Positions 43,140 to 53,960 of a DNA stretch of 64,000 bases are shown here, in pieces. Source of the DNA: Allomyces macrogynus ATCC 38327. Lineage: Eukaryota > Blastocladiomycota > Blastocladiomycetes > Blastocladiales > Blastocladiaceae. The position numbers and the translations under genes were made by a program. The DNA is taken from positions 89,665 through 153,664 of the forward strand of contig GG745339.1 in assembly GCA_000151295.1 (NCBI GenBank), read 5' to 3'. The notes below the pieces were generated by a model, which saw nothing but the letters and a program-made list of their open reading frames with translations, ran no database searches and was not told the DNA's origin. The stretch's first letter is position 1, and the number at the start of each line of letters is the position of its first letter.

Positions 43140-44067
43140 ATGAGCGATACCGTTGGATCCCGACCACTGCACGTGATTGTTGTCATTCACATTGGCGCTG
43201 GTCAGCATAAACCGGCCCGTATCACTCAGTACTGCAAGTCGTGCCAGAGCGCATGCAACGCTGCTGCTCGAGCGCTCGGATCGCTCGAAGACACGGATTC
43301 ACGTGCTTCTCCACGACCGTCAGGGGCAGCACGGGCCGTTCGAATTGCTATAGCGTGCTTGGAGGTGTGCTTCCGCGCTCTCCAACAATCTTTGATTTGA
43401 TACGGCGCTCAAGCCTCGGTCACCGCATAGAACAATGTGAACATGAACGCGGGAACCGGGTCGAACCTGACCTGGAACGGGACCATCGAGTGCGACGCGT
43501 CCATCATGGATGGCGAGCCACGGCGATGGGGTGCCGTCAGCGCCGTTCCTGGTTTACTGAGCCGGCCCGAGAGCGAGGTGGAGAATGGTGTGGAACAGAT
43601 TCGGCGCGTCTTGCTTGGTGTGGAAGGCGCGTTGTGCTCGTCGATGACGGACGGCGCATCGTGTGCTCATTGTAGGGATATGTTGGTAGAGCTCGTGCCC
43701 GAACCAAGTGTTGGCTTGATTGCGCTGACGGCTCGAGACGGTGCGGTTTCCTGAATTGTCGCCATGCTGTTCTCTGAACTAACGCGTCGATTGGGTCGCG
43801 GTTTCGATTGATTGGACAGAGTACGCTGTGCCGTCTCCCGCGTTCGTCCTGGTGATGCCGCTCCACTGACGCTGGACTGCTAGAGTTCACGTCGCACACA
43901 CGTCGCCGACCATGGGTATCGCCGTCTGGCGGACCGACACCAACACGATGCAGTTTCATTTGTCGCAGCTCCCTCCAGGCCACTTCATGAACCCACCAAA
44001 TGTGGTCCGTGTAATAAAATGGGCACGGGAGTGCGCTGGTTTTGGTGAAGAGCAATTCAAAGTGTAG
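43140..44067 (+). pseudogene. TASP1: Taspase (threonine aspartase) gene, apparently decayed
   Basis: N-terminal half of an Ntn-hydrolase of the asparaginase-2 family: HVIVVIHIGAGQHKPARITQ, SCQSACNAAARALG, AARAVRIAIACLE, a 66-nt intron (43365-43430, GTGTGC...CATAG), then NAGTGSNLTWNGTIECDASI and RRWGAVSAVPG. The end of the family is also present (VHVAHTSPTMGIAVWRTD, MQFHLSQLPPG, stop 44067). The middle is badly shortened: where taspases have D-T-V-G with the Thr nucleophile, this reads EPSVGLIALTARDG, so Ser sits at the Thr position. A stop at 43752-43754 follows directly. The SSGG...GRVG segment is reduced to AVSRVRPGDAAP in another frame. About 150-200 residues are missing relative to the family. 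An unusual intron pattern could explain part of this, but not the lost length. Confidence 0.6.
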
Positions 44068-44182
44068 AAAATCCATGGTTTGCTGCAAAAGGGCGCGATA
44101 CAGTGCCATTTCTCCTTCCATCCAGTCCGACCCAAGTCTCCCCACTGATCATCGACACTCGGTCATTCGGTTCGCTCATGGC

Positions 44183-45450
44183 TTAGCGGACCACTTTCCA
44201 CGCGACCGACCCGATCCCATGAAACGTTGACTTGAGCGCCTTCGGGTTCGCCCACGCCGAGTTGAGGTAGGCGTCGTCCTCGTCCTCTTCCAAGCGCTAC
44301 ATAGGCCCCACCGACATGCCGCGTCAGCATCCCTATCCCCAGTCGCCGCTTGCAGCCTCGCCTGCGTACCTTGAGCTCCTCCTGCTTCTTGTGGTAATAG
44401 GCCATGAGCTCGCGCTGCCCGCGCTCGTCGAGCGGCGGCTCGCGCATCGGCGCGCCGGTCCCCTTGCGTTGCAACTTGGCAATAATCGTCGTCTTGTCGT
44501 TACGCCCCACAAAGTCGCTCAGGAGCTTGCCGCGCTTGAGTTCCTTGCCGGCCCACCAGAGCGTCGCCGTGTTCGGGTCCAGCACCGTCTTGGCGTGCTA
44601 TCCGCGAAGCATGAGCGTGAATATGGGACCGCGTTGAGGACGAGGCGAAAAGTACGTACGACGGTCGCGCCAATGTCCTCGGTATCATCCAAGATTTCCT
44701 GGACCGGGTCGAATTCAGGCAAGCCCATGGGGTAGGCGATCGTAACGGCGCCCTTGAAGTTGGCCAGGATCTTGTCGAGGGACTCGCGCGTGAGTTTGAC
44801 CTTGAGCTGCACATTTTTCTGGAAAGCAAACGGCCGCCGTCAACGTGAGCTTCCCAGTGTTCCGCCACAGAAATCGAGCAACCGGTGGGTACCTTGGAAA
44901 TCGCCTCTTGCGCCTCGGTAATCGCTGCATACATCATGTCGTGGATTGATTGCAGCGGAGCTTCACCGAGTCCCACGCGTCAGAAGGCAGTACGCTCGGT
45001 CGAGAATCCCACGCACGACGTCCAACGACAACGTACCAAAGCCGTTGCGCCGTCCCGTTGGGTCTGGCCGGTGCAAGTACTCGCGACCCTCATGCATGAC
45101 GACGGGACACGGCGCGTCTTCAGCGGGCGCACTACTGCTACCGTTGGCGTCCTCCTTGGCAAACTTGGCGAGATCCTCGTCCGTATACCCGTGGTTGCTG
45201 ATGGGCTTGTAGGCGCCGTACTTGGCGAGGTCGTCGACGGCTGACAATTGCAAGAGACCCGTCAGCATTTCCGGTCGTAGCGCACAGATGGAGATTAACG
45301 TGAGGTCGTACCCGTGCACAGCCGCTCGATGCGCAGCCGCGTGTTGTGCAAGTGCACGAGGTCGGCAATGACCGCGTCGGTCGGTGTCGCGGCGGGGACT
45401 TCGGCGAGGAACAGCGACTCGTCGTTGGACTTAAGGTGGACCAGGACCAT
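44183..45450 (-). CDS. CFAP298: Cilia- and flagella-associated protein CFAP298
   Basis: Axonemal-dynein assembly/cilium polarity protein (C21orf59/Kurly in animals), a marker for motile flagella. Six exons (45450-45312, 45240-45013, 44960-44893, 44818-44660, 44597-44370, 44296-44183) total 936 bases, 311 residues; human is about 290. Conserved blocks: start MVLVHLKSNDESLFLAEVP, RLRIERLC, DPTGRRNGFG, AAITEAQEAISK, VTIAYPMGLPEFDP, ATLWWAGKELKRGKLLSDFV, IIAKLQRKGTGAPMREPP, LMAYYHKKQEELK and the end DDAYLNSAWANPKALK, ending at TAA 44183-44185. Introns are 52-74 nt. The exon 2/3 join (GTGGGA donor at 45012) is the least certain; the others use strong signals. It ends tail-to-tail with the taspase-like gene. 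Confidence 0.93.
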
Positions 45451-45807
45451 GGTGCAGCGAGTCTCGGGTGGTGGTGGCTGGGTTGCAGACTGTGGGGAGA
45501 GGATGGATCACTGACGTTGTGACTTGAGGATTTGAGCGTGCGAAGTCGGTCGTCGACGAACAAGAAGAAGCCGATCGACGCGGCACCGTGACCGAATCCA
45601 AGTCGCTTGCTCACTTCTTTGTGCCGCCATGTTCTCTACCGCTCCTGCTCGTTCGATTCCCGCTGCTTTCAGCTTGAGCGGGCTGTCGCGCAAGATCAGG
45701 AGCGAGCAAAAACAGAGGCGCGCGGTATAATAAATGAATTCAATTCATCTACCTCCTTCGTGCCCGACGCACGCGTGCGCCCTTTACGCCCATCCCGCGC
45801 GCCATCT
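45451..45807. other. Region between CFAP298 start and UBA3 end
   Basis: Promoter of CFAP298 and 3' flank of UBA3, both minus strand; no separate gene seen. Confidence 0.4.
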
Positions 45808-47527
45808 TTACTTGTAGTGCACCGTGGCCCGCAAACTCAGCGGAAGGCTCGCGTCCGTGACCGTCATGGTCTCGCCGTCGTCGACAAACTCGCGCAGCGG
45901 CTTGGCCAGGTTGGGCCGCGTCGCCTGCTCGAGCGACTTGGGGTTCTGCATGTAGAGCGTCTTGCTCGCCGTCCGCAGCGACGGCCGCTTGAGTTGCCTG
46001 TTGGAAGAACGCAAAAGAAACGTGAGCCTTTGGCACAAGGTGGAGAAGCAAGAACCAAACCAACAACACGTACAAGTCGACGCGCTCCTGCAGCAGCTCA
46101 ATCACCTCCCCAACCGTTGTGTCCCTGCCAACCGTCACCGTCGTCTTGCCCGACCCACACACGGGGCAATCGGGCTTGCGCTCCAACTCAAAAGTGTAGG
46201 TGTAAACCCCCGCGTCGCCTGTGTACATCATGTAGTTGTTGAGCACCGGCTGGCAATTGGTCGCGAGCTTGACGGCCTCGAGCACGCACGCTGCCGCCAC
46301 GACCGCATTCGTCGACGCAATCGCCGGAATAATGTTCTTGACGACCCCTTGCGCGAGCGAATAGGTCACGCCGCGAATCCCGTACTGCTGCGCACGGGCC
46401 AGCGCCTGATCGTAGACCCACGTGATATGGTCCGGGTTATCGCCGTCGAGCCGGTGGTCTTCGCCAAATTCTTTGGGCCATTGCAAAAGCGACGCCCAGG
46501 CGACGCAGTGTTCGGGGAGCCGCGGCGTGTGCGCGATTGTGCAGATGGGGAACGCCGTCTGCTTGGTGATCATGTCGAGCGAGCACTCGTAGCACGCGCT
46601 GATGCGAGGCAAAATCACGCGCGCTTGGCCCTTGAAGCCTAAGTCGAGGAAGAACGCGTACACGGTCAGTCTTTTTGGTTCTGGAACAGTGGACAGGACG
46701 TAAAACCGCGCGGCAAACAACCATACCTTCGGTACCGCCATCAATCAAGGGCTTGAGCGTCGACGGGTCGTCCTCGTCGTACATGTTGACGAGCGTCGCG
46801 TTCATCCAGCGGCGCGCCTCGATCGAGTCGAGGCCCGTGATGACAATGTTGAAGTCGCTGTAGAAATCCGTATCCTTGTCCTGGATCTTACAGAAATGAC
46901 TGGTGGCGTGGTAGAGACAGCCGAGACAGAGAGTGAGCCTCAAACGCGTCCAGCCCTCGCATGATCAGGAAAAGAACACGTACGGCGTCACCTTGACGTG
47001 CGGAATCCGCGCGTTGATAAACTCGGCCGCGACAATAGCCTTGGGGCGACCGATATCCTTTTGCCTGCCGCCGACACACGTGTCATCCACGCCAAGTCAA
47101 CAGTCCGTCCCTCCAACTCGTCGCACCATGTCACTGCCGCGCACACGTCGCGTCTGTAACGTCCGTACCGGAACAAAAACTGGCGGTTCAAATTACTCAA
47201 GTCGATCGTGTCCATGTCGATGACGTGAATGTCCGAGAACCCGGACAGCGCGAGCGCCTTGAGCAACTCGCACCCGAGCCCGCCCGCACCAATCACGAGT
47301 ACTTTACAGTCGTCGCGCAAAAACTCCTTGATCCCCTCGCCTGGCTCGAACATGGACTCGTCGGTGAAGGGGCCCGCGCGGTCGAGGAATCGGTCCATGT
47401 GCGCGTGGATTCCTTCGGGCACCGGGAGCGTCGCGGTTGCGTCGTCGGTCGTCGGGGTCGCCTCGGCGGGCGGGTGCGGCGCGTCGACGACCATGGCGTC
47501 AGCGGGTGCGGCCGAGTCGGGGAGCAT
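45808..47527 (-). CDS. UBA3: NEDD8-activating enzyme E1 catalytic subunit
   Basis: Activates NEDD8 with an APP-BP1/ULA1 partner and passes it to UBC12 for cullin neddylation. Five exons (47527-47169, 47064-46984, 46899-46727, 46638-46074, 45997-45808) sum to 1368 bases, 455 residues, close to the usual 460. Adenylation marks: [37 protein letters not shown] joined across intron 1 to [22 protein letters not shown], and [16 protein letters not shown] joined across intron 3. Zinc cysteines CYEC and CPVC are present. The catalytic cysteine lies in [16 protein letters not shown]. The ubiquitin-fold domain (E2-recruiting) closes the protein: [18 protein letters not shown] to a TAA at 45808-45810. 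Introns are 76-104 nt with GTACGN or GTATGG donors. Confidence 0.96.
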
Positions 47528-47951
47528 GGTGTCAGAGAGGCTGGGAGCGTGCGGAAAGGAGTGGTTGAATTGGGCGCGCGTGCTGTGCAGCCGTTGCGTG
47601 AGGATTCGATTGAGCCAGACGCAGAAGGGAGAAAAGCAAGAGCGACCGCGCGACTCGAGCGACGGCCATGGGCGAACCACGTCCTGCCAGCGTGCCATCG
47701 AGTCACTCGCCATGACCGCGTCGTCGCCACTGCGCCGCACGTCGCTAACCACACGCCCACGGACAAGGCCCAAAATCATCCGGAACTTGCAGCAAACGCA
47801 GCACCAGCACCAGGGATAATGCGGGATGCGTGGGGTGGGCGACCTGGAGGCGTTGAAATGGCGAGGGGAGGTGATCGGCCACTTCAACTCCTCCCGTCAA
47901 ACTTGACCACCAGCTTCACCACACGAACATCAAGTCAACGACGCCAGCGCC
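47528..47951. other. Divergent promoter region UBA3/LOR1
   Basis: 424 bases between two outward-facing ATGs; probably a shared promoter. No TATA box stands out. Confidence 0.4.
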
Positions 47952-48641
47952 ATGGGCGGCACCTCGTCCAAGTACGACCGCTGGCGTGTCCGCGACGACG
48001 CGCTGAGTGGCACGCGCTACGACCAGATTGTCCTCGTCGACGACCGCTATGTCCTGCCCGTCGACGAACCCATGCGCAAATATACCCTCCAGCACATCTC
48101 TGGCCTCTCGCTGTCGGGCTACTATCTCGTTTTCGACGCGCAGTCGCGCAAGCTTGTCTTCTCGACTAAAGGCCGCGTATTTGGCCTCAAAGAGTTTGAA
48201 GTTGTCGACGTACGCCGCAACAACACGCCTGTTGTCGACGTCTATGCGGAACCCTCGACCGCGCTCGGGCTCACCAGCAAGTTCGAGTTTCGGCGCCCCT
48301 GCGCCGCCATTGCGCCAGATCGAGAGGAGAGCCGGGGCGAAACCTTGGCCACAATCCGGATTGACGGGCGTTTGGCGTTCAACCTGGATATGACCATGTC
48401 GTGCCAAGTGACCCGGCCGGATTGCCCAGCGAATATCACGCTCAAGATCAAGGGTGAGTCCTACTCGGTGTTTCTCGGCCACCCAATGGATCGGAAGGCT
48501 GTATTGCTTGCGCGTGCCACAGTGGACCGCAAGCTGCTCACGGGGGACACGATGGAGTTGACGATCGCACCAGGCATCGATGCAGCCGGGATGGTCGCGC
48601 TGTGCGTGCTCGCGGACGAGGCACAACGGCAGTTGCGCTAG
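47952..48641 (+). CDS. LURP-one-related (LOR, Tubby-C-like) protein, copy 1
   Basis: Single-exon gene of 229 residues. It starts MGGTSSKYDRW, where Gly2 and Ser6 fit the N-myristoylation consensus, so attachment to membranes is likely. The body fits the LOR barrel: DQIVLVDDRYVLPVDEPM, LSLSGYYLVFDAQSRKLVFS, VFGLKEFEVVDV, ITLKIKGESYSVFLGHPMDR, LLARATVDRKLLTGDTMEL and the buried C-terminal helix AAGMVALCVLADEAQR. LOR proteins resemble phospholipid scramblases and Tubby domains and occur in plants, fungi and bacteria; molecular function is mostly unknown. It heads a tandem array of three paralogs. Confidence 0.8.
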   Translation: MGGTSSKYDRWRVRDDALSGTRYDQIVLVDDRYVLPVDEPMRKYTLQHISGLSLSGYYLVFDAQSRKLVFSTKGRVFGLKEFEVVDVRRNNTPVVDVYAEPSTALGLTSKFEFRRPCAAIAPDREESRGETLATIRIDGRLAFNLDMTMSCQVTRPDCPANITLKIKGESYSVFLGHPMDRKAVLLARATVDRKLLTGDTMELTIAPGIDAAGMVALCVLADEAQRQLR

Positions 48642-49204
48642 ACCATGAAGAGCGCTTGGGGTGTGCATGGCTGAGAGTGGTGTGGGGCGGACAGGCGGTG
48701 GCCACTACAAGTGCAGGCTCTGTCAGGGCGGGCGCGCCACGCGCTGCAAACGAGGAAGTCATAGAGAAAGAGTAAAAGGGAACGAGTTTTGATCTGTAAT
48801 TGGATTTCTTTCAGAACGAACAGTCTCGCTGAAGACAATGAGTTGCGTCTTCGTTTTGGCACAGAAGATACCGATAACATGGCATCTGCACGCCCTTCTC
48901 GCTCGGCGGGCGTCGCGTGTCGGTGCTCCTCTCGATCAATGGTAGCGTGCGCAGTCATTCTCTGGACCTCTCTTGTCCGTTGCCACACCGCTACACAATC
49001 TAATCACGCATGAACATGGCCCAAAATCGCCCACCAGGCTTGCTGCAAAATGCGAAATGCGTGAGCTGGGCGACGAGGGGCGTTGGAATGGCGAGAGGAT
49101 GTGATTCAGCATGATCCGGCGCCTGCAACAGCCTCCTCCCGCCGAACTTGATCTTTGACCAAGCACCAGCTTCACTACACCACACGAACACCAAGCCAAC
49201 TGCA
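48642..49204. other. Spacer between LOR copies 1 and 2
   Basis: 3' flank of copy 1 and promoter of copy 2. Sequence before the copy 2 ATG resembles that before copy 1 (both have a lead with accagcttcac and acacgaac), so the duplication included upstream DNA. Confidence 0.6.
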
Positions 49205-49903
49205 ATGGGAGGCACCTCGTCCAAGTACGACGGCTGGCATGTCAGCAACAACGCGCTGCGCGGCACGCGCTACGACCAGATTGTGCTTGTCGACGACGCC
49301 TACGTCCTCCCCGACGACGAGCCCATGCGCCATTTCCTCCTCGAGCACCGCGCGGGACTCTCTCTGTCGGGCTACTACAACGTCCTCGACGCCGAATCGC
49401 GCACGCTTGTCTTCTCGACCGAAGGCCGCGCATTTGGCCAAAAAGAGTTTGAAGTCGTCGACGTGCGCACCAACACACCCGTCGTCAACGTCTACGAGGA
49501 GCTCTTCACGTTCGGCTACGTCTACAAGTACGAGTTGCGCCGCCCACGCGCGATCGCACCCGGTTTGGAGGGACGCGCGCGCGAAACATTGGCCTCGATC
49601 CAGATTGAGGGCCATTCGCCGCGCGGGACCTTCAACCCAAACATGACGATGCGGTGCCAAGTAACGCGCCCGGATTTGACCGCGACCATCACGCTCAAGG
49701 TCAAGGGCGGCGCCTACTTTGTGTTTCTCGGGCACCCGATGGATCAAGGGGCCGTGCTGCTCGCGCGCGCCGCCATGGACCGCAAGTTTTTTGAGGGCGA
49801 CACGATGAAGTTGACAGTCGCGCCGGGCGTGGATGTCGTCGGGATGGTCGCTCTGTGCGTCCTCGCCGACGAGGCGCAACGGCGGTGGCGTAAGAATGAT
49901 TGA
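49205..49903 (+). CDS. LURP-one-related (LOR, Tubby-C-like) protein, copy 2
   Basis: 232-residue single-exon paralog of copy 1. ATG 49205 is chosen over a longer frame because MGGTSSKYDGW matches copy 1 exactly in the myristoylation motif. Conserved blocks: DQIVLVDDAYVLPDDEPM, LSLSGYYNVLDAESRTLVFS, FGQKEFEVVDV, ITLKVKGGAYFVFLGHPMDQ, FFEGDTMKLTV and VGMVALCVLADEAQRR. Divergence from copy 1 is spread over the protein while the frame stays open, consistent with selection on both copies. Confidence 0.8.
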   Translation: MGGTSSKYDGWHVSNNALRGTRYDQIVLVDDAYVLPDDEPMRHFLLEHRAGLSLSGYYNVLDAESRTLVFSTEGRAFGQKEFEVVDVRTNTPVVNVYEELFTFGYVYKYELRRPRAIAPGLEGRARETLASIQIEGHSPRGTFNPNMTMRCQVTRPDLTATITLKVKGGAYFVFLGHPMDQGAVLLARAAMDRKFFEGDTMKLTVAPGVDVVGMVALCVLADEAQRRWRKND

Positions 49904-50313
49904 GAGAGTGAATGGACGTTGTCAGTGGAGGAGGGCGTTGTCCTGCGCACGGACCACGCCCAGCAAACGGGAAACGTTCGAGAAGGTGTGCACAGGTGAC
50001 AAGAAGTAAAGAGGACACTTTGGTTGCAATTGCATCTGGGCCAGTGGCTGGTCTGCAGAAATCGCCGCCCACAATCGATGTGAAACGTCCTGGTGTTGGT
50101 CAGCGTTGGTGGTCGGTGCACCTGGCTGGTTTCGCCGCTTCGTTGTCTTGTTGCAAGCACGCGCGCACGAGGGCCTGAGACAGACCGGCGTCCAATATAA
50201 TATATTGCGTCCATCGTTCTGTTCGCTCCCCCTTTGCGCAAGCCCGCCTTTCCTCTTCGCGAGACTATCGAACGCTTACGCTTAAACGATATCGTAGATA
50301 CGACACTCACGAC
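49904..50313. other. Spacer between LOR copies 2 and 3
   Basis: Contains an AT-rich TATAATATATT motif at about 50204-50214, roughly 100 bases before the copy 3 ATG, a candidate TATA element. Confidence 0.4.
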
Positions 50314-50992
50314 ATGGGCGGCACGCAATCCAAGTACCAACACCATCAAGTGACCGACGACGCGATGCGAATGCAAATACGCGCCGATCGTCGTCGTGGG
50401 CGAGTCCTATCTGGTCCCGCTTGACCAGCCCGCGCGCACTATACCCATCAACGAAACAAAGTGGCGCCCCTGCTCGGCCGACAAGGACATTCTCGACGCT
50501 GAAACCAAGGAAAGGCTGTTTGTCACGTCCGCTAATCTCCTTGGCTTCGAAACTTTCGAGCTACTCGACCTGGCGCTGCGCAAGTCCATTCTCGTCTGCC
50601 ACTCGAATGTTCCCATCCTCAACTCGGTCTTTTCGTTCCGCCGGCTGCCACTGCCAGACGGGACTAAGGGCGACTGGCTCACCTCCACTGGGATTGACGA
50701 ACATGAAAGCCACATGACCGTCTTTAGCAAGCTCTCGGGCGAGCGGTACAAGGATATGCCCGATATTTACGTCAAGGCCGCCAGTGATGCTACGTACTTG
50801 TTCCTCGGATACCCAAAGGAACCAAGCTTGATTTTGTTGGCGCGCATGGACGCGACACGCAAGCCGTTCGAGCCGGACACGATGGAGCTCAAGATTGCGC
50901 CGGGCGTCGCTATGGCGCTGGTTGCGTCGCTGTGCGTGCTTGCCGACTACGTGCGTCGGCACCAGGCAGCAAATGCGGCGGCGGCATCGTAG
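50314..50992 (+). pseudogene. LURP-one-related protein, copy 3, with N-terminal frameshift
   Basis: Starts MGGTQSKYQHHQVTDDAM, the same myristoylation-type start as copies 1 and 2. At the AAA run 50375-50377 the frame must slip by one base to reach YAPIVVVGESYLVPLDQP and the rest of the LOR domain (LFVTSANLLGFETFELLDLA, YLFLGYPKEPSLILLARM, FEPDTMELKIAPGVAMAL). Downstream of the slip the frame is open for about 200 codons to TAG 50992. Either a young pseudogene, a sequencing error at the A run, or a programmed shift; it is also the most diverged copy. Confidence 0.7.
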
Positions 50993-51586
50993 CAAGCTAG
51001 CGTATATGCGAGTTGTGAGAAACGTCGCGCGAGGCCCGCTTCTTGTCGGTCTGCAGGGTGAACGTGGACGAGTGGAACATGGCGCATACCGAGCTGGTCC
51101 GCTGAGACTGCTGGGACGTGGTGGTCGTCCATATTTTTTGGGAAAATTTGGGACAATTTGTGAAAGCGTTGCTGGTCGTTGTTGCCCTTCTGTCGCAAAT
51201 GACTCTTGGGCGTCGTTTGGCCCAGGTTCTTTCCTGCTGCAGTCGACGTGAAGCCAGGCGATTTCCGCCATGGGTGCCGCCTGCGGCCATTTTGAGGATC
51301 GACCTGGGCGACTTGGGCCACTCGCTGCCACTTTGGCAGCCGCGACCTTGGCCGGCGCGGCACCACCCACCGTCCTCGCGCTCCCTCACGTCGCGCCCGC
51401 CACATGCTGCAACACTCCAGCGCACCATGGATCCGATGACCGGATGGCGAGCATGCTCCGGCTGCTGCAGCGGCTGCGGGCCTGGTGAGTTCCTTCTCTC
51501 CACCTGTGCAAGCACACCCCTTTCGATCAACACCAAGAGACGACCATCAGCCAAACCAGCAACCTTGCACCACCACCAATACCACC
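50993..51586. other. Upstream region of the 1038-residue protein gene
   Basis: A possible short leader exon (ATG 51427 to a GTGAGT donor at 51485) exists but does not join in frame to the main ORF. No other gene. Confidence 0.4.
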
Positions 51587-53926
51587 ATGGACGGGACGAC
51601 CATCGCCGCGTCGGACGCGGGCACCATGCCGTCGCTTTCTCCACCGTCCAGCGCACGCTCGCGGCGACACGACACCTCGACCATTACCGCCCTCTCGCGC
51701 GCACTCGCGGCCGCGCGCGACGGATCCGAAGTCTCTCTCTCGTCGTCGCGCCGCACGTCCAAGGTCGCTGAAAGTATCCACGACGCGGTCCTGGAACTCG
51801 CGCACGTGCTCAACTCGCCGACCGTCCTGTCCTCCTCGACGCGCGAACTCGACCGGCCCGCCGCCGTGGGCACCGATATGGTGGGGCCCGCTCTCGCCGT
51901 GCTCCAGGGGCTTGTCGAGCAGTGTGTCATGACGATCGAGGACTCGGTCCAAGTCATCGCGCGGCTCGAGGACGAGGTCGGGCGCCTGCATTCGCAAGTC
52001 GCGGAACTACAGGCGGCCAAGGCGAACCGGAAGCGCATCTGTGATTGCACCAGCGATGACCACCCTGAAACTGGGTCGGACGGTGGAGAGGACGGATCGC
52101 CTCACGACGAGTCGACGGGCGCAGCGGTAGCTGCGGAGCAGACGGCACTCGCCCCGCGCCGTGGCGCGACTCCTGCAACAGCAGCAGCTGCCCCGATCCC
52201 AGATGAAATCTACACGCGGCTCGCGTTCCTCGAGCGCACGTGCGACTTTCTCCTGCGTCGCGGGTCCGCTGCGTCAGTCCCGCGCAGTATGCTGCCGCGG
52301 CGCACGACCATTGTCACTGCGACCATGGATGCCGACGCACTCCCGTGGCCGCCGACGTTACTCGCCGGAACGACCCGCGCTGGTCGCGGGACCGCGGGGC
52401 CGCATCAGGCACGCATCACCATGACCACGACCACGACCGGATCGGCCGCGGTCGATCCCGGCGAGGATCCTATGCGCACGCGACATGCGTCCGTTCGCCG
52501 TCCACCACGCCGGTCGAGTGAGACAGCATCGTCATCGTCGCCACGGCCGACGGCGGTCGCGCCGCATCCAACGACGCCGCCGCGCGCACCGCGCATGTCG
52601 GCTGGGGTGCGGTCGTCGGCCACGACCGTGTTTGACGGGCGGCTCTCGCAGTACCTTCTTCTTGCACCCGCGGGACCGAGCGCTTTTGCAAGTGTTTCCC
52701 CGCCGCACCGGAAATGGTTGCTTGAGCAGAAGCGGTTGGCTGAGGCGGGCGCGTTTTCGCCCGTGGATGTGGGCACACCCCGGTCAACGGTGCAGGCGAA
52801 GGGTCGGATTGCTGAGATTTTGGACCAGGACGAGATGGATGTGATTTCGCCGCATTCGTCGAGCTCGCAGCCGAAAGCACGCAAGATGGCGGATTTGACG
52901 GTATGTAGGCGCGTTTCGCGTTTGGTTGGAGCCTGGCAATGGGAGGTGGACTGATGTGAGGTGGGTGCGTGCTTGTAGCCTGAGGAAATGAAGATTGTGA
53001 TGACGCTCTCGTCCAATGAGCACCTCAAGCAGCCGATCTTGCCGCCATCCCGCAATTCGAGCCGATACGATTCCATGGCGCGCGGCAGCAGGAGTATGTT
53101 TGTGCGCTAACCGATTTGCGCTGCGCTCTTCACGAATTGACGGCCGTTTAATCGACCAACAGAGCAGTCGCCCGCATCAAGTGATCATGATGAGCATGAA
53201 AGGCCCGGTCCCGTAACACCACCGCTCGAGCAGGAGGACCCGCCCAAGCCGGAGCTGCCGTCGCGTCGCAACCAGGTCGATCTCGACTCGAGGCTATTCG
53301 AAACGATGGAGGCCATCATGCCACATATCATCCACAATGAGGGCGGTCAAGGTGTGCGCGTTTTTGTTATCTCTTCTAATTCGCTATCACTAACGAAAGA
53401 CTGTGTTTTCAGCAGCATCAACTCCACCATCAGCCCCTGCCGCACACGCAGATGCTCTCGCGCCCCCACCAGCACCCAAGCCGATTGGCCCTTCGCCGGA
53501 AGCCACATCCATGGACCTGTTCCACTCGAGCTCGAGCGATGAGCACACGGTGATCCGGCTGAGCACCTTGTTCACCGACACCGCGCCCGCGGATCTCGTC
53601 TCGATTCGCGACCCGTCATTGTCGCTCCCACGCGGAGTGACACCACTCGATTCTCTCCCGCGTGGCGGAGGGACCGTGACCCCGTTCGACTCGCTTCAAC
53701 GCGGTGGAGTCGGAACCGCGACACCGTACGACTCGCTCGAACGGCCCGCGCCAGTCGTGCACGAGCCCGTGGATTCAGATCGTGCCACGGCGACGAGTCC
53801 GACGATTCACTGCCATCTCCCAACGACGCACCGGAAACCGAGCACCAAGAGCACTTCCACGCGCAGCTCACGAAGCGGTGGACTGCTCGGCCGACTGCTG
53901 TCCCGGCGTGGATCACGACCCCACAA

Positions 53927-53960
<34 letters not shown>

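Noticed and set aside
49148..49204. Longer start for LOR copy 2
   Set aside because: The extension is not present in copy 1 and would bury the shared myristoylation motif.
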